Assembly (NCBI RefSeq): GCF_024763615.1
Contig: NC_077224.1
Location: 4,154,001-4,218,000 of the forward strand
DNA from: Phlebotomus papatasi
Lineage: Eukaryota > Arthropoda > Insecta > Diptera > Psychodidae
Length of the DNA stretch: 64,000 bases
Direction: 5' to 3'
Below, one piece after another: positions 10,093-18,800 of the stretch (its first letter is position 1; each line of letters begins with the position of its first letter). A program made the position numbers and the translations under genes. Under the pieces are notes generated by a model that was given only the letters and a program-made list of their open reading frames with translations, was not told the DNA's origin and searched no databases.

Positions 10093-11589
10093 ATGGAAGA
10101 GGAAAAAGGTAGTCCGGGAAAGCGTGTGAGATCCCGCAAGAAACTCATGTACAACAGCATCCGGAAACAGATGGAATTCTACTTCAGTGATGCCAATATC
10201 ACCAAAGATCGATTCCTTGGACAATTGGTCATGGAAGATCCTTGTAAGTACTTCCTGTTTTTGGTTTTTTGTCTCTCTTCTGAGTATTTTTTTTTTGTTT
10301 TTGAAGATGTTCCAATTGAGGTGTTTCTGTCCTTCAATCGGATGAAGCAACTGACAGATTCTACAAAGGACATTGTGAAATCCCTGGCCAAATCCCAATT
10401 GCTGCAGTTGTCTGAGGATGAGAAGAAAGTTCGCCGGAAGACAAAAATCAACTGGAACATTGATTCAGACGGCTGTACGATTTATGTTGAAGGATTGCCG
10501 TCGAAAGCTGATCATGAATGGATGAAGAATGCCTTTAGCAGTTACGGGAATGTGGTTTATGTCTCCTTGCCGAAGTATTCAGGAAGTAAGAGAATTAAAC
10601 AATTTGGTTTTGTTGAATTTGACTGTTCCGGGAGTGTGGAGAAGACATTGAAGGCATTTCAGAAGTTTGGAGGGGTTCTTAGTTCAGAAATGGATCCTGC
10701 TGGGCTCCAGAGTGTCGTGTCGTTTAACCTGGAGCAGAAGGAGAAGGCTGAGGGGGCTGAGGGAGAGGAAAAAGACGCTGCGGTGGAAGAAGAGGAACCT
10801 CCGAAGAAGAAATTGAAAGTGGAAGAGGGAGAGTCTGAGGAAAAGGCAGAAGCTGAAGAGATTGAGGGTGAAAATGCCCAGGAATCGGCACAGGAGGATG
10901 AAAAAGTCGATGAAGGAGGCAAGGAGGACAAGAAAACCCATCGTCGGAAGAGGCACAAGGCCAAGAAGAAGTCTTCCGGAGAAAGGGATTCAATCTTCGA
11001 TCTGAAGATCATGACAAAGAAGGAATGGAAGAGATTGAGGAATAAATATTTGAATCTTCAGCGAGAAAAGTTCCGGGAGGCAAAGATTGCGCTGCAGGGT
11101 GAAGCTAATTGTCAGCGAAATGCCCAGAGATCGCCAACATTGACAATCTCTTCCAAGTCACCCGGAAGCATGAATTTCTACGGGGAATCGAAGCCAGTGG
11201 CAAATACGGGAATCTCCATGGAGAAAGGATTGATACTGGAGCTGAAACTGGCTGAGCCCCTTGTGGACGTAAAGGATTTCAAGGCAGAACTGCGGCAGTA
11301 TGACTTTGTCAAGTACGTGGATGTCAAGGAGGGCACAATGGCAGCTTACGTGAGAGTAGACACTCCAGAGGCAGCCGAGGAACTCCAGAAACGCTACACA
11401 GATCCCGAGAGACAAGCTACAATCCTTTCCGGCGACGCTGAGGCTGCATATTGGCAGAAAATTGCCCAGGATCGCGATGCAAAGATCAAGAAAGTGATCA
11501 AGGTGGAAAAACCCAAAAGAGGCCGCGAGAAGATCAAGAAGAAAATCAATCAACACATTTTCTTCGGTCAGGATGACGACAAGGAATAA
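10093..11589 (+). CDS. Larp7: La-related protein 7
   Basis: The protein binds and stabilises 7SK RNA (P-TEFb control) and in several species helps U6 snRNA modification, in the nucleus. Exons are 10093-10243 and 10307-11589; the 63-base intron (CCTT|GTAAGT to TTGAAG|AT) has length divisible by three and no stop, so it also reads as an open frame. The spliced product is about 477 residues. Domains: La motif (about 15-100: FYFSDANITKDRFL, then PYVPIEVFLSFNRMKQLT), RRM1 (about 105-185: TIYVEGLPSKADHEW, GNVVYVSLPKY), an acidic and lysine-rich linker with MTKKEWKRLRNKYLNLQ, and the C-terminal xRRM (about 355-465) with the hallmark AAYWQKIAQDRDAK. The xRRM and the WKRLRNKYL motif separate it from plain La (SSB). 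Start ATG is the first in frame and gives a basic N-terminus. Family identity is firm. Confidence 0.93.
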   Translation: MEEEKGSPGKRVRSRKKLMYNSIRKQMEFYFSDANITKDRFLGQLVMEDPCKYFLFLVFCLSSEYFFFVFEDVPIEVFLSFNRMKQLTDSTKDIVKSLAKSQLLQLSEDEKKVRRKTKINWNIDSDGCTIYVEGLPSKADHEWMKNAFSSYGNVVYVSLPKYSGSKRIKQFGFVEFDCSGSVEKTLKAFQKFGGVLSSEMDPAGLQSVVSFNLEQKEKAEGAEGEEKDAAVEEEEPPKKKLKVEEGESEEKAEAEEIEGENAQESAQEDEKVDEGGKEDKKTHRRKRHKAKKKSSGERDSIFDLKIMTKKEWKRLRNKYLNLQREKFREAKIALQGEANCQRNAQRSPTLTISSKSPGSMNFYGESKPVANTGISMEKGLILELKLAEPLVDVKDFKAELRQYDFVKYVDVKEGTMAAYVRVDTPEAAEELQKRYTDPERQATILSGDAEAAYWQKIAQDRDAKIKKVIKVEKPKRGREKIKKKINQHIFFGQDDDKE

Positions 11590-11675
11590 AAACAAAAAAA
11601 AGAAAAAACAGGGAAAAAGTTCACTTCCAGAGCATCTCTCTCTCCAAAACTGACTCTGTAAATACCTCAGCGCTG

Positions 11676-11681
11676 AATAAA
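11676..11681 (+). terminator. Poly(A) signal of Larp7
   Basis: AATAAA 87 bases after the Larp7 stop codon, the first such signal downstream. Confidence 0.6.
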
Positions 11682-11839
11682 CTCCCAAGATAATGCCTAA
11701 TTGCACTCAATATTTACCCACGACCAATTTGGTTAGTGATATCAGGGCCAAGAGAGAATCATGGTGGCGCATCCGATACTCTTCTGCCTGCTCTTGCCTC
11801 CCCCGAGAACATTTCTTTCAAACGGACCAGATAGGCAGC

Positions 11840-11878
11840 TATAAAAGCAATTGCTGCCACTTCTTCCACTCTCATTTG
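11840..11878 (+). promoter_or_regulatory. TATA box plus initiator
   Basis: TATAAAAG at 11840-11847 is followed by TCATTTG with its A at 11874, the normal TATA-to-Inr spacing of about 30 bases. The sequence downstream (to about 12070) looks like a leader with candidate donors, e.g. AAAGTACGT near 12038. It may be the first, non-coding exon of XPR1 with a leader intron ending near 15834 (CCTGGGGCAG). That link is inference; no transcript data. Confidence 0.45.
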
Positions 11879-12079
11879 TTCAAAAGGTAGCAAAAAGTGC
11901 GGGTTTTCTCCCAAAGTCAGAAAGTGAATCAGAGCCGCAAGAGCAAAAAAAAATTGTGGTTAGGATTTCGGAGATTTTTGGTGGGAGATTCTCAGGAAGT
12001 CCCCAGAAACCGGTTTGTCCAACCAAGACACTTCCAAAGTACGTAAAAGTTATTGCCTTATCGTCGGATTAGGTGATTC

Positions 12080-13290
12080 AGTGTTGGTGAATTGGGTGAA
12101 TAGGGAATTTTTCTCTCGCTTTGATTATCTCTGCCCCTAATCATCCTCAATAAAATCATCCATAAATCGTTTTATTGGCGAAATCGCATTTTTTTTGTCT
12201 CGTCGTCGTGATGCGCCGCCTGGCGGGTGGTCCCCAAATAAACGCATCCATCAGCTGATTTTTTTGTCACACGGCTCTGGCACAGATCACAGATATTGTA
12301 ATTGACTGAATGGTTTAAAAATGAGATTAGGCTGAATTGTTTTACAGATTGTTGTTTAAAAAATGAGAAAATCGAGTCCCATTCAATACCATAGAGGCTT
12401 TATTTATTTATTTATTTAATCTGCTTATACTCGAGTCCTTTTTAAGTAATTATATTTTTGCGTTTATGCAGCCACCGCCGTCTTAGCATTGATGACCAAC
12501 TTCCGTAGTGAAAACGGTGGAAAACTCCTTCACAGGTTGTATATGCCAATCATTCATAGGATATATAGTTATAATTCTTGATATATGACATAACAACATT
12601 CCCTAAACACCGTTATGCAAAATTTAATACCGGACCTCGAGGGATAAGTAGCGACTTAAAATTTAAGTAATTTTGTGTTGTTGCTACTGAGTTCAGTAGG
12701 GGAAAGTGTCCATGCTTGATACTGTAAAATGATTTTCAAGGTTTGTGATTATTTTCTGATTAACACAAAAACCGAAGCGATTCTTCCACTATGACAAAAA
12801 ATGTCTCTTTTAATAGGTTCATAATCCCACCTCAAATAGTTCCTGAAAAACCTTAGATTTTCCTCAACAAGCATATGCTCAATAGATTTCTTCACAACAA
12901 ATTACGTAGACACTGCAATGTAAAACATTATCGGCGCTGACTGTTTATGAGAAATCGTTTTCAATTAACACAAATTTTCTACTTAGCCACACAAATCGTT
13001 GGATATCAAACGGTATGAGTGTATCAATATCAATTTCATAATCCAGGGGATTTTATTTAGCCCTAAATGCATGGAAAAGTGAGATTCTATTTTATATGTA
13101 CACAGAGCACCACCAAAACGGAACTCGCTGATTTCTGTGCTGACGCCGCCTTTCATAATCCGTTTTGGTATGTCCGACTTTCAGTAATGTCCTATCTTTA
13201 GCATATTGATTGTATTTCAAAATTCCTTATTCCTTTGGGATGAGTTTGCATTTGCGTATAAAAAAATAACTAGAAGAGTAGGAAATTGAC
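12080..13290. other. Gene-free stretch with a solo MITE end
   Basis: TAGGGGAAAGTGTCCATGCT at 12699 is a left end of the 9670-type hairpin MITE with no right partner. CACCGCCGTCTTAG at about 12474 reappears inverted near 40270, so this is another dispersed repeat. I see nothing coding. If the TATA promoter belongs to XPR1 this is leader intron. Confidence 0.4.
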
Positions 13291-13945
13291 TTAACCCATT
13301 CCTTACTATAGGATTACACATCATACGCCAATTGATTGGTTTTTTGGATGATTTATTATGGAGAATGGATTTTTAGTTACTTAGTCTTTCAATTATAGTG
13401 CCCGCTCTCTAATCTGGATCGGCGTAATCCGGACGAGTTATTGACGGTTACATTTAAAATAATTTTGAGGTTATGTATGCGCGTGTGTTCAGCAATGAAA
13501 ATGAATTATCCTGTGATGTTTGTGTTTAATAAATGAAGTATAATAGCATAGAACTCTCTAATTATGTCTTTTTAATCTTCTTTAAAACTTTTATTCTAAT
13601 TCTACAAAAAAAACTTGTATTATATTTTCGAGACGTTGAACAAATTAAAAAAAAAACATCCGGATTACGAAGCGGATATCTGTCATATTGTCTCCCAATC
13701 ATCCGGATTACAAAACGGGCACTGTACTTGAAAAAATAGCCCGACAGAGATGGAAACACATTTTGTTGTGTTTTTTTCTCGTTTCACGGAAAGCTATGCA
13801 AAGTTTTTGCTGGAAATGCACAGAAAGTTTGACAAAGTGTCGATTTTGATAATATTTTCCTCCATTCTCTTTCCTCATTTGAATTCTGGTGGCTAATTTG
13901 ATTTCTTTGATAGTTACTCTATCTAAATTGAGTTTGTAATGATAA
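13291..13945. repeat. Dispersed repeat (TTAACCCATTC family) carrying a MITE
   Basis: Homologous to 18659-19147 and 34984-35360: all begin TTAACCCATTC and share a GGAAATACATTTTGTTG-like segment and GTTACTCTATCTAAAT. This copy is interrupted by the 329-base MITE at 13396-13724, which the other two copies lack. Confidence 0.7.
13396..13724. mobile_element. Intact CAGTGCCCG (pogo-type) MITE
   Basis: Tips read TAGTGCCCGCTCTCTAATC on the left and CAGTGCCCGTTTTGTAATCC inward from the right, with TA at both borders. The related host copy at 18659 shows the empty site near 18783 (CTATACTTCG). It is the reference for the split copy at 7536-9212. Confidence 0.8.
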
Positions 13946-14194
13946 ATTTGAGTAGAATCTCTCAAATCGTAACTAGCCAACCGAATGGAAAACTAACCTA
14001 AGATTATTGATCTTTTTTATGGTATCTTTTTTTTATGAATTTAGGGGATATTTTCGTATAGGGCATAGTAAAGGGCTGGAAGAATAGGAAATACAGTAGA
14101 CTCTCACTCAATCGGCTCTTTTTCAATCGGGCGACAAATTTTGTTGACAATTTTCACATTTAATTATGAAGCTAATTCACTCAAATTCCCAGTA

Positions 14195-15310
14195 CAGTAG
14201 ACTCTCGCTTATCCGCGTGGACTCTTTTTCCGGGTGACATAAAAAAATCCGTGAGGCAGTTGAATTTTCAAAATTTTGATGCCACATTGTTCCCGTTTTG
14301 GGATTTTTTTTGTTAAGCAAAATGAGCTCTATCTTCTGTAATTCTTACTCACTGTAACTTTTTTTGGACAGTACGCATGTTTAGAGAGACTGTCGGATTC
14401 AGTCAGGTCAGGATTCACTACATAAATTTTCAATGTAAACAAAAAAAAATCGTTGGATTTCAAACAAATTATTGCCCATCAAATCATTGCTCTACCTGCC
14501 GATTTTATTCGCAGGTTTTTTGAATTTTAACGGTATATTCTAGTACATTCAGAGAAAATCTGTAGATTTTCGGCAGAATTTCTGCGTAGAAAATCTGTAG
14601 ATTTTCGGCAGAAATTCTGCCGAAAATTACAGATTCTCGGCAGAATTTTTCCCTAGAAAATCTGCATAACCTCCATTACTTCACAAAAATATTGTTGATT
14701 TATGAAGAAACTGTAGAAGTTATAAAGAAAATGGTATGCTCTGCTTAACAAATATTACCGAGTACACATTTTAAATAAGTAAAGAGTTGCGAGCAAAATT
14801 ACTAATTTCTTAAAAATCGTCAATTGAATGATACAAAAACACGAAATTTAGGTTGACGTTCTGCTTAAAGTTTTCACTTCACTCTTCTCTTATAACACGG
14901 CGTTGCAGAATTCTTTATTTTATATAAACACTGTGAAATCACCAAGAATAACTCTATTGAATTTTGCAAACTTCAGTGAAAAATATTCCATCTTTTCTGA
15001 CACAGCTGTCTGAAAAGTCTGGAATGTAGAAAAATCTGCAAAAAATCGGCAAAATATCTTCAAGAATTCGTCAGAGTATGCACCAGGATTCGTCAGAAAA
15101 TCTGCAAAAATTTTTGACAAATTTTGTACCAAGCCCAAATAAAATTCGTGGGAATATCTACAGATTTCTCGGCAGATTTTCGGCAGAGGTGTAGATATTT
15201 TCTGCATAAAACTTAAAGATATCTGACGAAATTATTTTACGGGTGGGTATCACTCTCAAAATCCGTATGACATTTTGGTCCCACTCTCACGGATAAGCGA
15301 GAGTCTACTG
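14195..15310. mobile_element. Middle pogo-type MITE (CAGTAGACTCTCGCTTATCC)
   Basis: Tips CAGTAGACTCTCGCTTATCC on the left and the same sequence inward from the right, flanked by TA. Internal sequence (AAAAAATCGTTGGATTTCAAA) is shared with the MITEs at 20531 and 55715, placing it in that family. It is interrupted at 14475-15243. Confidence 0.8.
14475..15243. mobile_element. CCCGTCAAAT element, innermost of the nest
   Basis: Begins CCCATCAAATCATTGCTCTA and ends ATTATTTTACGGG. It matches the copy at 28439-29126 throughout (GCATAACCTCCATTACTTCA; AACACGGCGT; repeated CTCGGCAGAATTT). About 80 bases longer than that copy because of extra CTGTAGATTTTCGGCAG units near the left end. No coding frame recognised. 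Confidence 0.75.
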
Positions 15311-15445
15311 TAGTTCTTCCTATTTTCTCGTGATTCTTTATAATTGAGCGCTTTTTGTGGAATTTACAAAGGCTTTGACGCTTAATTCTATCGCTAAACC
15401 GGATGACATTTTGCCTCATATTCCCGATTGAGAGAGAGTCTACTG

Positions 15446-15889
15446 TACATAGAATTCTTACCTTTGTGTGGTTAGCATGAGAATCACTGACTCTGCAAAG
15501 TCCCGAGCATTCACAACAAGTTTTCTGGCTCTCAGCTGTCAGTTCAACTCCGTCTTCCTTGTTTTTCTTTACGGAAATTTTTGTTGTCGTTTTTATCTTT
15601 TCTTTTGCGCCCCCTCTTTTCCCAATCTCCTGGCTCCGCAGCCACGCAAAAGTGATCCAAAAGGAACCAATGGTGCTCTGTGTGTGAAAGTTTTTTAGGT
15701 TAAGGAGCCCCAAATTGGAATATTTTTTGTTTTGTTTTACCTTTGTGTTGAGATTTGTGTGTGCCTGATAGACGGACTTCCGGACACCTTTCATGGTCAT
15801 AAAACTGGTGTCTTTCTCTTTTGCCTGGGGCAGACAATTTTGCAGGCTGTGAGAATTTTGTTGGACACGCCTGTGCTCTGGGTGGCAGA
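15446..15889 (+). promoter_or_regulatory. XPR1 upstream region, possible initiator
   Basis: TCAGTTC at 15539-15545 inside AGCTGTCAGTTC is a good arthropod initiator match. The mRpL38 upstream region has the same AGCTGTCAGT at 22005-22014. Alternatively this is leader sequence after a splice at about 15834. In-frame codons run upstream to 15821 but the conserved family start is the ATG at 15890. Confidence 0.35.
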
Positions 15890-18800
15890 ATGAAGTTCGC
15901 CGAGCACTTGTCCGCCCACATAACTCCAGAATGGCGGAAGCAGTACATCAGCTACGAAGAGATGAAAGCTATGCTGTACACAGCACTGGAGGAAGCTCCA
16001 TCGGCTGAGGCAGTGGAGGAGGATATCCGGAAGAGACACTATAGCAATTTTGAAGAGACTTTTTTTACGTACTGCGATCAGGAATTGAAGAAGATTAATA
16101 CATTTTTTTCGGAGAAACTTGCTGAGTGTACGAGGAAATTTGCCGCGCTGTCGACGGAACTGAAGAGATGCCAGGAAGAGAGTCAGAAGGGGAAGTCAAA
16201 GCATAAGTCTTCCATGAATAAATACACAGATATTCCTTATAGGAAAGCCCAGGAATTGCGTCTGGCATTTAGTGAGTTCTATTTGAGTGTTATCTTGCTG
16301 CAGAATTTCTGTGAATTGAATCACACGGGCTTCCGGAAGATTCTCAAGAAGCACGATAAACTCCTGGCCACGGATCATGGGGCCAAGTGGAGGCAGGAAC
16401 ATGTGGAAACGTCACATTTTTACACGAATAAAGATATTGATAGGATTATCAGTGAGACGGAATCTCTGGTGACGCATGAACTGGAAGGTGGAGATCGTCA
16501 GAGAGCCATGAAACGCCTGAGAGTTCCGCCATTGGGGGAGCAACAGAGCCCATGGATAACATTCAAGGTCGGCCTGTTTTCTGGTGGATTCATTGTATTA
16601 TTCATCACAGTTGTCCTTTCGGCCATTTTTCACGAATCTGCCGGAGATAATCTCAAAGTAGCCTTTAGGCTCTATCGTGGTCCTCTGCTTCTCATTGAAT
16701 TCCTCTTCCTCATCGGCATAAATATCTACGGATGGCGTTCTTCAGGGGTAAATCATGTTCTAATCTTTGAACTCGATCCCCGGAATCATCTTTCTGAGCA
16801 GCATTTGATGGAATTAGCGGCAATTTTTGGCGTTGTCTGGACACTAAGTATGCTGAGTTTCCTGTACAGTTCCAGCCTGAGTATTCCAGCTTTTGTAAAT
16901 CCCCTGGCACTCTCCCTGATAATGCTCATCTTCCTCTGCAATCCCTTCAAAATCTTCCGGCCCGAAGCGAGATTTTGGCTGTTGCGAAAAATTGGCCGAA
17001 TGATAGCTGCACCCTTTTTTCACGTCGGTTTTGCCGATTTCTGGCTAGCCGATCAACTAAACTCCCTCGTGACTGCCCTTCTTGACTTCCAGTTCCTCAT
17101 CTGCTTCTACATCACAAACGGAAATTGGCTGGAAGCCGGAGATGCAAGATACCATACCGAACGTGATTTTATCCTAAGACCAATTGTCAATTGCCTTCCG
17201 GCATGGTTTCGGTTTGCACAGTGCCTCAGACGATACCGGGACTCCCGTGAAGCCTTTCCCCATCTCGTGAATGCCGGCAAATACTCAACGACATTCCTCG
17301 TGGTCATTTTTGCCACACTCAAATCCTACCATGCCTCCGAGTACGACAGCACCTTTGAGAATCCCTATGTGATTCTCTGGCTCCTGAGTGCTGTCATCTC
17401 ATCCGTCTATGCCTACCTGTGGGACATCAAAATGGATTGGGGTCTTTTTGACAAGAATGCCGCAGAGAATCGCTTTCTGCGCGAAGAAATTGTCTACTCC
17501 TCGACATCTTTCTACTATTTTGCCATAGTGGAGGATGCCCTACTGCGACTGTCCTGGCTGGGAGCCTTTGTGCTGTCAGAGGCAAAAATTGTGTCCGGAG
17601 AAGTGATGACATCGATCACGGCTCCTCTGGAGGTGTTTAGGCGCTTCGTCTGGAATTTCTTCCGACTGGAGAATGAACATCTGAACAACTGTGGCAAATT
17701 CAGAGCTGTCCGGGACATCTCCATTGCCCCCATTGACTCCTCCGATCAGACCACCATCCTGCGCATGATGGACGAGATTGACGGAGTTGTTAATAGGTAA
17801 GTTGAGATTTTTGTTTTAGGGACCATGGCCTACTCGGTCTACTTCCATTTAGATAAGTTTTTTGCACAATTAAAATGCAATGACTCTCTTTATCAAGTTT
17901 ATTGGGTTGCTTCAAAAGTTCTTGCGCTTTTTTCATCTTCAGATATTTTAGAGAGGATACTAATTAATGACAATAAAATATTAAAACATAATAACTAACT
18001 AAATAATAACTGAAAAGTTGAAATTTAAAGGAAAAATATCAATTTAAAAAGTATAATTACGAAAATTCTAAATTTTTCGAGTGTTCGAAAAATATATTTT
18101 TCGAACATTATTTTTTTGGATTCGGGATTATTTAGTAAAAGCACATAAGAAAAATAAAAACACCCCTAGCAAATTAGAAGGAGAGGAGAGAACCAGAGAA
18201 AAGTAACTTTGTTCGAAATTCAGTTCGAAAAGTAGGGTAAGTGTGCCAAATTTCGGCATAGTTGCATATAAGCACCAAAGTTTGAAAGCAATATATTTTT
18301 AATTAAAGGGTTAAAGGAAAATATCAATTTGAAAAGTAATTACGAAAATTCAAAATTTTTCGGGTGTTCGAAAAATATATTTATCGAACATTTTTTGGAT
18401 TCTGGATTATTTGGTTAAGAATCATAAGAAATAAAAACACCCCTAGCAAATTATAAGGAGAGAAGAGAGAACCAGAAAAGAGTTTGTTCGAAATTCAGTT
18501 CGAAAAGTAATTTCGAAAATTCCAAATTTCTAAAGTAATTCGACTAATAAATTTTAGAGCAGAAAAAGAATTAATTTAGTTTTTCATGATTTTATCCGAC
18601 AGTCATAATTTTATACACACCTTAATACATAAATTCAAAATGACTGTTGAAATTTTTGTTAACCCATTCGTATCCATCGATTAATATATTAATCAAAAAA
18701 TAGACGATTTTTTATCATTTCTGCGCAATTGATGTCCGAATTTCTGTGGGGAATGGATTTTTCGTTACTTTGGTCTTTCAGCTATACTTCGAAAAAATAA

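Larger units (their letters stand above)
14094..15445. mobile_element. Outer pogo-type MITE (CAGTAGACTCTCACTCAATC)
   Basis: TA-flanked. The left tip is CAGTAGACTCTCACTCAATC; the right tip read inward is CAGTAGACTCTCTCTCAATC. It contains a second element of the same tip class, which itself contains a third. The 187-residue minus-strand open frame at 15237-15800 runs across the border and is not a gene. Confidence 0.8.

Noticed and set aside
11158..11706. 182-residue minus-strand open frame antisense to Larp7
   Set aside because: Shadow of the Larp7 coding strand; no motif, and Larp7 is clearly conserved on the plus strand.
15237..15800. 187-residue minus-strand open frame upstream of XPR1
   Set aside because: It crosses the border of nested MITEs, contains their tip sequence in translation, and shows no domain; it also overlaps the XPR1 leader.
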